From Dactylorhiza incarnata (Eukaryota; Streptophyta; Magnoliopsida; Asparagales; Orchidaceae): 64,000 nucleotides of DNA. The stretch is taken from contig JAWHQI010000024.1 of NCBI GenBank assembly GCA_033032865.1, positions 3,348,001 to 3,412,000 of the forward strand, in the 5' to 3' direction. This document shows, piece after piece, positions 43,163 through 54,720 of the stretch; position 1 is the first letter of the stretch; each line of letters opens with the position of its first letter. Below the pieces are notes generated by a model. It saw only the letters and a program-made list of their open reading frames with translations. It was not told where the DNA came from and ran no database searches. Position numbers and translations under genes: made by a program.

Positions 43163-45008
43163 CACCCCCAGACTTAACCATTTGCACGTCTCGGGCAAAC
43201 TACTCAGCTCTCCTGTCGGAACAATTGAATGTTAGCATGAGTTTGAGCGATAGAGAATTATGTGAAGTCGCATGCTCTCGTACGTAGAAATACATTAGAA
43301 CAGAATTAAACTCAGGGTTATATCTAATTATTTCTAAAACAGTAGTTTGGAATTTACTTTACTTGGATGGTGAATCCTGGTGAATCTTTCGGTCGCGCAA
43401 AAAGGGAAAATAGTGTGACTAATGAGTAAAGTATTACTCAAATCGAAGCTAGGGACAATCTCCTAAGAAATCCATCAAAGTCGGTGTCCATAGACTTGCA
43501 CGTCCGCACTCTCTCTACTGCATGAGACGACTCGTAACTAAAATCAATAGGACTTAAGGCAATTATTGGGCTTGGGTTGAGTATAGGCTAGGTAAGTAGA
43601 AGGATGATGGGAATCGCACTCAACACAACCGTCGCACTCAAGAGAATGACAATCACAAATACAACAATTTCAGTACTTACACGACACCCCCGGACTTCAA
43701 CTGAACATTAGGTGCGCGTTGAGCCAAATATACGAAAATTTTGCCGAGAGAAAATTATTATTGCACAACTCTTTTACTTTTTCTTTTCTTTTCTTTCTTT
43801 TCTTTACTTTTCTCTTTTCGGCAAAAGAACATTTTTACGCGCAATAAAATGACTCCTTCAGCTAAATTAAAGCTGTCATACTCAACATAGATGACACCAA
43901 ATGCGATCGAGAAAGAAATTTCTTTCAGCTCAACGGTTGGTGCGAACATAGGTTCGGCTGTATGGCTTTGGTTACATTATTAGTGGAGCTAAATAAGGAG
44001 GAAGAGTAGGCTCAAATGGGCTTGCAATGGTGATTACATAGGTAAGGATTTCAAAAGCACAAACAGATCAAGAGATGGCCTATATCACATTTCATGACGA
44101 GTACCTCAACACAATCGTGTCGAAAGTCGCCTAGTGCAAGTTCTAGCCACCGAGAAAGGTTTTCCTTCCTTCCGACCCTAGTAATAAGCTACTAATAGCC
44201 TGCTACATTCGACCTATTGCTACCGTTGGATTCACCGGATTCACCACTAAAGTAAAATAAATTTCATCTACTATAACAGAAATAATTACATTACAACTCT
44301 GAATTTTATTCTACCCTAATTGAATTTCTAGGTGTGACGGAGGCACATGACTAGAGCACTACTCGAGTCAACATTTTTCTCTACTCCTCACTCAAACACT
44401 AACAATTCAATTCTTATGAGCGGGAAAACCTCGCAGTGATACCCAATAAGCACGCGTGATCAAGTGCGCGTGAACTAGGTGCAAGTGTATGCAACAAAAT
44501 GTAAATCCTAACTCAGCACATTCTAGCATGTCATGCAACGTGCGTGCACGGGCACAGCTCGCTCTCTCCCCCAGACTTGATTGAGAACATCTAAAATAAG
44601 CAATTCAAACATAAGTAAGAGAGGGGAAGAGTTGACCTATGCTCACAAAGGAGCATGCTAGAAGTGCGGTAATCCCAATTTCTTTAAAAATAAATCTCCT
44701 TCCACGCGAGAGCATAGCTTCACCTACAATGTTAGCAAAACTGAAATAACAATACGCAAAAGGATTAAAAAGATAGACGGAACCGGGTGGTTCCCATGGG
44801 TTGTCTCCCAAGAAGCCCTTTTGTTTAACATCCTTTAAGGTGGACCAAATACCTGTATTAATCATTGTTCAAAAAGCAGAAAGTAAAACGAAAATTTCGC
44901 AGAATTATCCCAGAGATACAATCATATAATCAGCAGAAAAGAGATATAGGTTCAGCAAGATTATACAAATTACGTGATCGAATACAACAAAGTGACAAAA
45001 AGAGAAAA
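43163..45008 (-). other. Element H polypurine tract and 3' non-coding region
   Basis: AAGTCTGGGGGTG in sense abuts the LTR (43175-43163). The 1.8 kb up to the integrase stop has only short frames; 44865-44605 covers a GDNPWEPPGS-like segment around 44790 that I regard as conserved Athila non-coding sequence. A TTTTCTTTTC run lies at 43778-43815. No env-like gene is supported. Confidence 0.75.
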
Positions 45009-46190
45009 TTACTCTAACACAATTGATTCCGCTAGATACACTTTTTCACTGTCCTTCAAAACTGCGCCGCCCTCATAGATTTTCAAGCGATGTCCATTCA
45101 CCTTGAACTTCCCTTCTTTTTCACCAGAAATTTCAATAGCGCCAAACGGAGAGACACCAGTCACAGTGAATGGTCTACTCCATCGTGACTTCAACTTTCC
45201 GGGGAATAGGCGTAGACGAGAGTTGTAGAGGAGAACATTATCTCCCGGAGTGAATTCTTTTGGTTTAATATGCATATCATGCCACTGCTTTGTCTTTTCT
45301 TTATATATGCGGGAGTTCTCGTAGGCAGAATGATGCAACTCTTCAAGTTCATTCAACTGAGTGAGACGCCGTTCCGCGGTTACTGCGATGTCCATGTTTA
45401 GGAACTTAGTTGCCCACAAAGCCTTGTGTTCTAATTCCACTGGTAGGTGGCATGCCTTTCCAAAAACGAGTTGAAAGGGCGACATTCCCAAAGGAGTTTT
45501 GAAAGCTGTACGGTAGGCACACAAGGCATCATCCACTTTCGTTGCCCAATCCTTTCTGTTCGAGTGGATTGATTTTTCTATTATTCTTTTAAGTTCTCTA
45601 TTCGAAACTTCCACTTGTCCACATGTTTGCGGGTGGTAAGCTAAGGAGACTTTATGATGTACGCCGAATTTTTTTAGTAATTGCAAAAATTGTCGGTTGC
45701 AAAAATGGCTACCACCATCACTTATGATTGTCCGTGGAGCTCCGAATCTAGAGAAGATATTTGTATGAATAAATTTCAAAACTGTACGGGCATCATTAGC
45801 AGCAACAGCCTCCGCCTCCACCCACTTTGAGACGTAATCCACCGCCACTATTATATAATGTTTTCCATGAGACATGGGGAATGGACCCATGAAGTCGATT
45901 CCCCAAACGTCAAAAAGTTCACAAACTAACATATTGTTGAGCGGCATCTCGTCTTTCCTCGAAATGTTACCAGTTCTCTGGCATTCATTGCATTTTAAGA
46001 TGTATGCGTGAGCATCCTTGTGCAGCGTGGGCCAAAATAGTCCACTTTGAAGCACCTTGCGTGCTGTCCTAGCGGCGCCCAAATGTCCTCCAGCCTCCCT
46101 ATCGTGGCAATGTTCGAGAACGGATCTAAACTCACATTCCGGGACGCAACGTCTGATTACACCGTCGCTACAAGTACGAAATAACAATGG
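45009..46190 (-). CDS. Element H integrase (392 aa frame)
   Basis: The HHCC finger ([16 protein letters not shown], then CNECQRTG) is near the start. The catalytic core has Asp in WGIDFMGPF, Asp in [11 protein letters not shown] and Glu in [10 protein letters not shown]. The C-terminal block [13 protein letters not shown] is typical of Athila and related elements. The frame begins inside the polyprotein, so its ATG at 46187 is not the natural start. All three catalytic acids are present; the domain itself looks intact, while the chain upstream is broken. Confidence 0.9.
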   Translation of the reverse strand, partial: PLLFRTCSDGVIRRCVPECEFRSVLEHCHDREAGGHLGAARTARKVLQSGLFWPTLHKDAHAYILKCNECQRTGNISRKDEMPLNNMLVCELFDVWGIDFMGPFPMSHGKHYIIVAVDYVSKWVEAEAVAANDARTVLKFIHTNIFSRFGAPRTIISDGGSHFCNRQFLQLLKKFGVHHKVSLAYHPQTCGQVEVSNRELKRIIEKSIHSNRKDWATKVDDALCAYRTAFKTPLGMSPFQLVFGKACHLPVELEHKALWATKFLNMDIAVTAERRLTQLNELEELHHSAYENSRIYKEKTKQWHDMHIKPKEFTPGDNVLLYNSRLRLFPGKLKSRWSRPFTVTGVSPFGAIEISGEKEGKFKVNGHRLKIYEGGAVLKDSEKVYLAESIVLE

Positions 46191-47094
46191 ATCTTCCCAA
46201 AAATAATACTTTAAGTCAGAAAATAGCTTATTCCTCTACTGAGGCGTAAGATTGGGCGAGAAAGTTTTACATGCGAGATAGTTCGCTATGTCAGCATACC
46301 ATGGAGTTGCTGATGGATGTGTGGTGATGGCGAATAGCTTCTCGTCCGGAAAATAATCAGTTGTTTCCTCTTCTTTGTTGTTTGGAGAATTAGCCTCCAT
46401 GTCGCTCTCCAGCCGCGATAAGTGGTCTGCGATAACATTCTCTACCCCTTCTTATCTTTAATCTCTAAATCATACTCTTGCAACAGTAGCATCCAGCGGA
46501 TCAGACGCGGCTTGGCCTCCTTCTTGTTGAATGATACCTCAGTGCGGCATGATCTGTGTACACTATTACTTCAGAGAGCACCAAGTAGGAGTGAAATTTC
46601 TCGAAGGCGAAGATCACGGCTAGCATTTCCTTCTCCGTGATGGTGTAGTTTGCTTGAGCATTATTTAGAGTTCGACTGGCATATGCGATGGTGTGAAAGG
46701 TTTTGTCTTTCTTTTGACCAAGCACAGCACCCACGGCTACGTCACTAGCATCACACATGATCACAAAAGGCAAACTCCAGTCAGGTGCCACCAAGATCGG
46801 GGCAGAGATCAGTTGCCCCCGTAGGGTTTCAAATGCTTGCATACAAGCTTTATCGAAATGGAATGGGACATCTTTGCCAAGTAAGTGAGAAAGAAGTCTT
46901 GAAATGGATGAGAAATCCTTGATAAATCTCCGATAGAATCCCACGTGTCCGAGGAAGCTGCGGATACCCTTCACAGAAGACGACGGAGGAAGGTTCTTAA
47001 TTACGCTAACCTTCGCCTGATCCACCTCAAGCGCTTGGTAGGAGACCTTATGCCCCAGCACGATTCCCTCGCGCACCATAAAGTGGCATTTTTC
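46191..47094 (-). pseudogene. Element H RT C-terminus and RNase H
   Basis: The frame 47079-46501 holds the RT thumb (IRSFLGHVGFYRRFIKDF) and RNase H ([46 protein letters not shown]). It is separated from the upstream frame by one TGA (47097-47095), in a context where Trp is expected. At about 46535 a frameshift follows YTDHAALRY. The rest of RNase H ([14 protein letters not shown]) and the linker to integrase read in another frame with a further shift near 46440. Confidence 0.88.
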
Positions 47095-49812
47095 TCAATT
47101 TAAGATGAGGTTGGTGTCCTCACACCGCTTCAAGGTCTTCTCAAGATTGGCAAGGCACGAATCGAAACTGCTGCCGAATAACGTGAAATCATCCATGAAG
47201 ACTTCGAGAAAATCTCCCACCATGTCAGCGAAGATTGCAAGCATGCATCGCTGAAAAGTTGCGGGAGCATTGCAAAGTCCAAATGGCATTCGCTTGAACG
47301 CGAAGGTACCGGACGGGCAAGTGAATGTCGTCTTGTCCTGATCAGCAGGGTCGATTAAGATTTGGTTGTAACCGGAGTATCCATCCAGAAAATAGTAGTA
47401 GTCTTGCCCTGCCAACTTTTCCAACATCTGATCAATGAAAGGGAGTGGAAAGTGGTCCTTGCGCATAGCATCATTTAGCTTGCGGTAATCAATGCAGACC
47501 CTCCATCCGGTGATCACACGGGTAGGTAATAACTCATTTTTCTCGTTGGGAACAACGGTGATCCCTCCCTTCTTTGGCACAACCTGAAATGGGCTGACCC
47601 ACTTGCTGTCACTAATTGGATAGATAATGCCAGCGTCCAAAAGCTTTATCACTTCAGCTTTCACCACCTCTTGCATCTTCGGGTTCAGTCGCCTTTGGGG
47701 TTGGACTGAAGGCTTGTACTGATCTTTGAGAAGGATCTTATGCATGCAGACGGTGGGGCTAATTCCTTTAATATCGGCGAGGGATCGTCCGAAGACTTTT
47801 TGATATCTTCTTAGCAACCTTACCAACGCAGCTTCGTCAGCCTCAGACAGAGTTGCAGAAATAATCATCGGATGCGTGGTATTCTCTCCCAGGAAGATAT
47901 ATTTCAGAGAGTTCGGTAATTGTTTGAAAGCTGGGGAGGGTTCAGAATCCGATGGCATAATAAGTGATTCTCTGTTCGGAAGCGGATCCTCAGACTTGTC
48001 TGAGGATGAACCTCCATTGCTCAAAAGGCCTTCCTGCTGCCAAAAAGTCTCACAGTCCCCTGGACTTATATCAAACTGACTATCCGATTCCTCGGTTGGC
48101 TCCGCCAGGTCGCAGTCTGTGATCTCAAATAATTGCACCGGGTTGTGAACATTAAATGATATGGCGTCCTGCCCCAATCTGAGAGTGATCTCTCCCTGCT
48201 CCACATTAATGATGGCACGTGCCGTCGCAAGAAAGGGGCGTCCCAAGATAATAGGAACTTTAGCATCGGCCTTCATATCAAGGATGACGAAATCAGCTGG
48301 AAAGGCGAGGTCATTCACCACAATGGTAAGGTCTTCCACAATCCGGACCGGTTTCTTGATCGTTCTGTCGGCTAGCTGCAGCATTACTTGTGTCGGCTTC
48401 AAAATCCCCGCACCTAGATCTTGAAAGATGGAGAGCGGCATTAGATTGATGGAGGCTCCTAGATCACACAGTGCTTGACCGAATCGATGGCGACCGATTT
48501 TGCAAGGGATAGTAAAGCTACCCGGATCCTTACGCTTTGTAGGAATGTCGGCAATGATGGAGGAGCACTCCTCGGTGAGATCAATGGTTTTGAGGTCTTC
48601 TAGTTCCTTTCGCTTTGAAATCAGCTTCTTTAGGATTTTTGAGTAACCCGGTATCTGGGAGATGGCCTCAATCAGCGGGATGCTAACTTGTACTCCCTTC
48701 ATCATTTCCAGGAATTTGCAAAATTGTTGTTCTGATTTCTCGTTCCGTAACCTGTGAGGAAAAGGAGGGCTAACAATATTTTTTAAGGGTTGTGCCGCGC
48801 TCGCAGAATCCGGCACAGTAGGGATAGGAGTCAGCTTCATTGTCACATCTGCATCAGCCCTGTCTGTAGGATTCATAAGCGGTTCCTGTAGAGCAGGTGC
48901 TGGAGGCGTTTTCTGATGTGGGAGGTTTTTTACACTCCTGCCACTTCTTAACTCCATGGCGTTCACATACTCGGGCGGCTGGTCCACAATCCCAGAGAAA
49001 ACATCTGTGAGAGCACTAATAGCAGAATCGAGCTGCTGGATTGATGCGGACTGTTCATTCATTTTGAGCAGCATATTGCCCACGAAAGTAACTAACCGCT
49101 CTGCTTGGTCTACAAGAAGACATTCCTCTGCTCCATTAAGTGTTACTGCATTAACTTCGCTAGTGCTCGGAGTGTGAGTAGAGTGGCTCCAATACTGACT
49201 AGTCTGCACTATATTCGCCACTATCTCCCAGACTTCCTTCCCCGACTTATTAAACAGGGCGCCTCCAGCTGCAACATCAAAAAGCACACGGAACTTGTCC
49301 GTTACGCCGAAATAGAAAATCTGAATTAAAAAATCTTCTGACAAATTCTCACGGTAACAGTCCCTATGTAAGTATTGAAAACGCACCCATGCGTCCACTA
49401 ATGTCTCGTCCTTTCTCTGTCCGAAGGCAATAAGTTCCTTATGCCTATTCATACCTCGCATGCGGTGTTGAAAATCAAACAGGAACTTCCTTTCAAATTG
49501 CTTCCAAGAAGTTATCTCCATCTTTCGGGTATCCCGGTACCATCCTTTAGCTTTATCATGCAGAGAGAATGAAAATGCTAGGATCTTCTGTTGTTCATTT
49601 TCAACTCCATTGAAAATACATGTATAATAGACTTCTAAGAATTCCTGCACATGACAAACTGCATCCTCATGTGTATCCCCGCTGAATTTGCAATTCTCAG
49701 AAATAAACTCAATGATATCAGTGGAGATCTCGGATGCAAGATTATTTAGTTGTGGTTGGTTTCTAAGATCGTCCAAACTTCCCTGATACATACGTTGCTG
49801 GATAGAAGTCAT
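47095..49812 (-). CDS. Element H Gag-protease-RT polyprotein (905 aa, truncated by a stop)
   Basis: Starts at ATG 49812 (MTSIQQRMYQG), ~90 bp after the primer site. Residues about 30-215 are an Athila-type Gag core (LAFSFSLHDKAKGWY, TSWKQFERKFLFDF). No CCHC knuckle is evident. Protease D-L-G-A-S is at 450-454 (ALCDLGASINLM), with IILGRPFLATA later. RT runs from about 680, with VIKLLDAGIIYPI, CIDYRKLNDAMRKDHF, RMPFGLCNAPATFQRC and catalytic FMDDF at 873-877. A TGA ends the frame after NLILN; RT continues beyond it. The long open frame indicates a fairly recent element. Confidence 0.92.
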   Translation of the reverse strand: MTSIQQRMYQGSLDDLRNQPQLNNLASEISTDIIEFISENCKFSGDTHEDAVCHVQEFLEVYYTCIFNGVENEQQKILAFSFSLHDKAKGWYRDTRKMEITSWKQFERKFLFDFQHRMRGMNRHKELIAFGQRKDETLVDAWVRFQYLHRDCYRENLSEDFLIQIFYFGVTDKFRVLFDVAAGGALFNKSGKEVWEIVANIVQTSQYWSHSTHTPSTSEVNAVTLNGAEECLLVDQAERLVTFVGNMLLKMNEQSASIQQLDSAISALTDVFSGIVDQPPEYVNAMELRSGRSVKNLPHQKTPPAPALQEPLMNPTDRADADVTMKLTPIPTVPDSASAAQPLKNIVSPPFPHRLRNEKSEQQFCKFLEMMKGVQVSIPLIEAISQIPGYSKILKKLISKRKELEDLKTIDLTEECSSIIADIPTKRKDPGSFTIPCKIGRHRFGQALCDLGASINLMPLSIFQDLGAGILKPTQVMLQLADRTIKKPVRIVEDLTIVVNDLAFPADFVILDMKADAKVPIILGRPFLATARAIINVEQGEITLRLGQDAISFNVHNPVQLFEITDCDLAEPTEESDSQFDISPGDCETFWQQEGLLSNGGSSSDKSEDPLPNRESLIMPSDSEPSPAFKQLPNSLKYIFLGENTTHPMIISATLSEADEAALVRLLRRYQKVFGRSLADIKGISPTVCMHKILLKDQYKPSVQPQRRLNPKMQEVVKAEVIKLLDAGIIYPISDSKWVSPFQVVPKKGGITVVPNEKNELLPTRVITGWRVCIDYRKLNDAMRKDHFPLPFIDQMLEKLAGQDYYYFLDGYSGYNQILIDPADQDKTTFTCPSGTFAFKRMPFGLCNAPATFQRCMLAIFADMVGDFLEVFMDDFTLFGSSFDSCLANLEKTLKRCEDTNLILN

Positions 49813-49903
49813 AGTAGACGAGCTTGCAAGACAATGGATTAGAGCACAACAAGAAAAAAAATACCTTAAAACAAATGTCCAATTAAAAACAAATCACACA
49901 CGC

Positions 49904-49928
49904 TTGCAGTCCCCGGCAACGGCGCCAA
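49904..49928 (-). other. Asp-tRNA primer-binding site of element H
   Basis: Sense TGGCGCCGTTGCCGGGGA, a few bases after the LTR. This is the site characteristic of Athila elements. Confidence 0.9.
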
Positions 49929-49933
49929 AAACT

Positions 49934-51448
49934 TGATGCGCTATTTCGGCACTGCTAATTAGCAGGCACGAAATGTGATACGATGGCAGTGCACCGGTCG
50001 CTCAAGTAATAAAAATGGGAAGTTATCCCCAAGTATCGATCTCTCAAGGACTGCAAGTTGGGTAGTACGATTTGCTCAAAATAGGAAATCAGTTAAAAGG
50101 AGTAATAAGTAACAACGAGGGGTTTGATTTGGTTTCCTACGCAATTGCAGAATGAAGAAAGATGCGGGTCAAAACTCCGCTTCGCACGGCGAGATGAGTG
50201 CAACGGCCACGATGTCGTGCTTCGGAAGGCGCGTGGACGGGAAATCACTATGACAGTTGAGGGTGGCACACACCTCTTCTCAAAACATCACCACTAGCAA
50301 TTGCTAGTGGCTTCACCCACAACAAATCACAGAAAATCACTAGGAACAAAGGGGCTATTCATGCCACCACAACATCAGTGCATATGAAGGAAAGCAAAAC
50401 TACTTAAGATTAGCTTAACACGTATTCATACAACACAAAAATGAAGTATAAGCATTCAAGGTTAGAGAGGACCACAAAGAAGAAGTCACGTCTTGGGTTC
50501 ACGGCCGGAATGAGAGGTTGTCGGGCTCTCTCCGGACTCGGCCCTCAGATGGTGAGCTTGGTTCGAAGGAGGCTGTCACCGCTCCTACGATCTTCAGCGC
50601 TTCCTTGATTTCCTTGGCGAGGAATGCTTGAGCTAATGGTGGATGAAGCTTCCTAATGTTCCCGGATGGAAGGATGGAGGTGGAAATCACCGGAAATGGC
50701 CTTGATGGTGGAGGAGATGAAGGGGAAGCCTTCAGCCCTCAAGAGCAATGGGAAGGAAGAGATTTCCCGCTCTCTGAATTGCTCCCGGTCGTCCTCTCCC
50801 GATCCTCCGTTGACTGCCTCGATTCCTGCTTTTTTATAGGAAACATACTGAAAATTGGTCACGCACGGTTGAACGCACGATCGTGCGCAGACCGTGCAAT
50901 ATTAACTGATAAAATATGGCTTGTAGAATACGCTGCGCCGCCCATGTGATTTGTTCACGCACGACCAACGCCGCCCGTGCGTTCAAACGCACGGGTAAAA
51001 TCCGACGCTCTGAAATCACAAAGATACAGGTCGACCGTGCGTTTTACTCACGCACGGGCGAATTCGCCCGTGCGTAAAAATGCACGAGTAAACCCCGACG
51101 CTCCATTTTTTCCCAGACACAAACGCATGACCGCACAGACCGTGTGTTAAGGAAACGCACGACCGTGCGATATGCACAAAAATTACATTTGGGGGAAAAC
51201 GGGACGATCAGGTCAACTGCAAACAAGATATACCAGCTGGGAATACACGTCCAGCACAGAAATACATCAAAGAAGGGAAGGGGAGCACAATGTGCTTACC
51301 CCCAACAACAAGTTGCACGCCGAAATGGGCTTAATGGTGCACCTAGCATGGAATAGTATATATAAATGAAAACATGACTAAAATGTGGTGCAAACACTAG
51401 AATATCAGCCCAAATGAGTCCAAATATATATATATATGGGACTCATCA
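49934..51448 (-). repeat. 5' LTR of element H with motif array and TATA box
   Basis: 1515 bp. TATAAAAAA complements 50830-50838. The CGCACG/CGTGCG array spans 50855-51165 and includes a perfect 26 bp palindrome at 51050-51075 (centre GAATTC) that is missing in the 3' LTR. Short frames such as 50656-50949 are not genes. Confidence 0.92.
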
Positions 51449-52392
51449 CGTAGCTTATTTATGTGGGTACTTGTTGTGCTAAACCCTTTCGGGCCGAGGT
51501 AAAGTCGTACCCGCGTCATGCGATAGATCGCGACGATTAGAGCACGGGAAAAGCTGAACCGAACCTGTTTCCATGCAGATCGGTGAGAGGTCCCTACCTC
51601 TTGTAAAGTCGTGTGATCATGGGAGAGGTCGTGGAAGGTGTCTTACCTAGACCGACCAAAAGCTCTTTTTCCCCACCTAAGGATGTCCTTAGGGTGGAGT
51701 GTTTGTGATGATTTGATGTTATGTTAGCCTCATGCGGTTGCTTAGGCGGTTGTGGGGAACCTTCGGGTGAACCCAACCAACATCATGTGCATACCTAGGT
51801 TCCCTTTTACTTGATACTCAACCTAGAAGATTGATTGTGCTTAAAACCACACCTTGTGTAGTGTAGTTTGCACCTTCTTTATATTATTACATGTTGCATG
51901 TACGCCTTGCTTGCAGGTTAGCGGTGACACGCCCCTGAGCCGGCTAGATGGTCGGGGGGTGGGATCGTTACGCGGTTTGTGGTCAGCTCATAGCTGACCC
52001 TCGTTTACCTCTTATTGGATGTTGGTTGTAGGTGCAGGTGAGCCTAGCGGGAAATAGTGGACGGTGGACCTTTTGCTGTGCTGGCCCTCGAAGGCCAGCC
52101 TCTTTTCTGCTTTTCATGTATTGTCGGCCTGCGTGTCGATGTATGTTTTGAGTTTCTAAACATTTGATAAATGTAAGGCCTTAAGGCCGTAACTCTTTTG
52201 TTTCATTCCTGGGATAGTGGACAATTCTAAATGATGTTAAATCCAAATGCTTCCGCTTACGTTTTTTTATACTCTCGTGTAGTTGTTGTTCTTTCTGATT
52301 ATCACCTTATAATGCCTAGCTAGTGTGTATAGTATGGCGTGGGGTCCCGGCCGGACCTACTGTTATATTATTTGTACTGGCGGGGTGTTACA
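51449..52392 (+). repeat. 3' LTR of element T, piece 3
   Basis: From the CGTAG duplication to the terminal GGGGTGTTACA; matches 11409-12355 of the 5' LTR. Followed by AGATC, the duplication made when T inserted in E. Confidence 0.93.
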
Positions 52393-52397
52393 AGATC

Positions 52398-53390
52398 CAT
52401 AAGAAACTCCCATCCCTAAGGCATTAACTCAGTTTACTAAAGATGAAATAGCTCTAGTTACAATGGATAAAAGAGCCAAGAATATAATTGTCAGTTTACT
52501 AAAGATGAAATAGCTCTAGTAACAATGGATAAAAGAGCCAAGAATATAATTGTCAAAGCAATTGATGACTACACATTTCAAAACTTGATTCATTGCAAAA
52601 TTGCAAAAGAAATGTGGGACTCCTTAGTTGTATACATGGAAGGGACTGAAGAAGTTAGGGATGACAGGAAATCCCTCCTCAACCAAGAATATGAAACTTT
52701 TAGGCAAGACAAGAAAGACAACATTGCTACTTGCTATGAAAATTTTTTCAAAATTGTAAATGAACTCAGAACTTATGAAAGAGAATTTACAAACTATGAA
52801 TTGAATGATAAGTTTCTGAGATATCTAAACAAGGAATGGGGCATGAAGCTGTGTGTCATTAGAGAAGTTGGAAACCTGGGAACCATGCAGCCTCAATTAC
52901 TATATGGTAAACTCCTCTCTTATGAGCTGCAACTTATTACAAGAAAAACTGAAGAGGAAAATTCCAAGGGTCATAGCAAAGAAAAGGCAGTAGCCTTCAA
53001 AGCTGAATCATCAAGAGGGCCCAAAACAGTGGAGTTTGTTAGTGATTTAGAAGATGAATATATCAGCAATTCTAGCCCTAAGTTCTCAGATGGAGAACTT
53101 TCTTTTTTCACTAAACAGTTCAAGAAACTGTTAAGGAACAGAAGAAGAAGGAACATGAGGCATGAATCTTCATCTTCTAACTTAAAAACAAAGGAAAAAT
53201 CTGGAAGCAGACACAAGTCTAACATGTATGACTATAAACCTAGTAAACAAATTTCTACTAACATTATTTTTTACTACTGCAAGAAGCCAGGACACCTCAT
53301 TACTTAGTGTCCATTCAAAAGAAAAGAGAAAGGTGAGGAAAGGAAGTACTCAAAAGGCAAGAAGAAGGAGAAGAGTTTTGTGGCAAGAAA
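52398..53390 (+). pseudogene. Element E Gag, main part
   Basis: Resumes E gag after T. A 62 bp tandem duplication at 52429-52552 shifts the frame. The open frame 52525-53307 holds the UBN2-like region (CKIAKEMWDSLVVYMEG, KIVNELRTYERE) and the remnant zinc knuckle FYYCKKPGHLIT at 53269-53304. The first ligand Cys is Phe here, and a TAG replaces the codon before the last Cys. The organisation matches the intact Gag of element D. Confidence 0.88.
52429..52552 (+). repeat. 62-bp tandem duplication in E gag
   Basis: Two copies of a 62 bp segment (52429-52490, 52491-52552) starting TCAGTTTACTAAAGATG, differing at one base (GTTACAATG/GTAACAATG). 62 is not a multiple of three, so it breaks the frame. 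Confidence 0.93.
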
Positions 53391-54430
53391 GTGAGGACAC
53401 TCAATGATAGTGATACTGAGTCATCCTCCTCAAAATCAGACAACCATCTGGCAGCAATGGCCCTCTCAGATGAAGAAAGATATGATGAATCTCATCATGA
53501 TCAGATAATACTTAAAGCCTCTTTGATTGTATCTGACACTGATTCTGATAGCTGCTCCTCTTCAACTGTAAGAGAAGTTGATTCTGAATATGTAGAGAAG
53601 TTTGGTGCTTTGCTTGAAGCACTCAAGAAAGGTAAGGCCCTATGTAAGGCCCAATCTACTGAAACCATTTCTCTAGGGGACAAGAAAGATGAGCTACTTG
53701 AGAAAGTCAGAGAACTCACTAAAGAAAAAGCTAAATTATCAACATCCACAATCAGCTCTATTTTTCTAACAGAAGTAATCAAACATAAATATAATCAAAT
53801 CAAAGATTTGGACGACAAGCTCCTGTAGAGAGAAAGATTGTGGCTAGTTACTCCAAGCCACAAATAGTTCTTCCACTGATTGATAACTTCTCTCAAACCA
53901 ATAAGAAAGGCTTGGGGTACAATCAAAGTGATGCTGGTGGGAAATTAGCCCAAGGAAAGATAATATTCAGAAAAGTGATCATACCCACAAATTCTTATGA
54001 TCATAATAGCATCTGTGGGTGCCAAGAGAGTAAGATGAAAGATGGTGGCTTTAAGTTTCCTTCCACCTAGACAAGCAAGAGACAAACCTTCCTTGGGAAA
54101 AGTGCAATATCAGCACCCCAGAAGAACATCCCTGTGAAAACCACAAGAAACCCTCATGATGGGTCAGGTTCTTCAGGTTCCAAGAAGGGAAGGAAGACTG
54201 ATTTGCAACAGTCTAACCAAGCAAAGTCAAATAGAATCAAAAAATCTAATTCCAACAGATTTGACTGTTGGTGTTGTGGAAAGATAAGGCATTTTGCTTT
54301 GGATTGTTGGTTTAATCCAACTATTCTTAGGGACACTAACATAAGAACCAGAAAATCAGCAATTAATTTCTCTAATTGATTTGTTTTTAACAAGCACCTA
54401 GGACCCAAGAAGTCATGGGTTCCTAAGGAA
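53391..54430 (+). pseudogene. Element E Gag C-terminal region with coiled coil and second zinc knuckle
   Basis: The frame 53391-53828 is acidic and Ser-rich, then coiled-coil (KDELLEKVRELTKEKAKL). After several breaks the frame 54134-54379 holds a second knuckle, CWCCGKIRHFALDC, with the Gly before His changed to Arg. Sequence after 54379 (KHLGPKKSWVPKE in the next frame) is the segment before protease. A Gag region with two knuckle-like motifs separated by a coiled coil is seen in Sirevirus-like elements. Confidence 0.78.
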
Positions 54431-54459
54431 GTGTAGTTGTTTTGCAAGTATGTCCAATG

Positions 54460-54720
54460 ACCACCAAGACTCATGTGTGGTACTTGGACAGGGGTATTCC
54501 AAACATATGACTGGAACTAGAAGCATCTTGAAGTAGTTTGCACCTGTATAAGATGGATCCAAAGTCAAGTCTGGTGGATCTTACAGAGGCGTAATCAAGG
54601 GCTATGGTAAGATCACAAATGGTAGCATCACTATCACAAGGGTAGCTTATGTTGAAGGGTTAGAACATAATCTCATAAGCGTAAGTCAACTGTGTGACTT
54701 GGGATATACTGTTGCCTTCC
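54460..54720 (+). pseudogene. Element E protease remnant
   Basis: VWYLDRG near 54478 is the protease active site with Arg where Ser or Thr is usual. A missing base after it shifts the frame before SKHMTG. Several stops follow; [14 protein letters not shown] at about 54658-54698 is the end of the domain. Inactive. Confidence 0.78.

Larger units (their letters stand above)
41675..51448 (-). mobile_element. Element H: Athila-type Ty3/gypsy retrotransposon
   Basis: LTRs 41675-43162 (1488 bp) and 49934-51448 (1515 bp), TGATG...CATCA, with the perfect target duplication CGTAG (41670-41674, 51449-51453). The primer site TGGCGCCGTTGCCGGGGA is the Asp-tRNA type used by Athila elements. A single 905-codon frame covers Gag, protease and RT; RNase H and integrase follow in broken frames. 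No env-like frame is seen after integrase. It is nested in the 3' LTR of T. Confidence 0.94.
10018..52392 (+). mobile_element. Element T: Tekay/Del-like Ty3/gypsy chromovirus, interrupted by D, C and H
   Basis: 5' LTR 10018-12355, internal region 12356-13503 plus 23810-27636, and a 3' LTR in three pieces (27637-28119, 40718-41674, 51449-52392). Termini are TGTAACACCCC and GGGGTGTTACA. The perfect target duplication AGATC lies at 10013-10017 and 52393-52397. Domain order Gag, protease, RT, RNase H, integrase, chromodomain is that of chromoviruses; the termini and C-terminal domain suggest the Tekay/Del lineage. Five in-frame stops show it is no longer autonomous. It is older than D, C and H, which lie inside it. 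Confidence 0.93.

Noticed and set aside
44605..44865. 86-codon frame as an Athila env-like gene
   Set aside because: Too short and without a signal peptide; it overlaps what looks like a conserved non-coding segment downstream of integrase.
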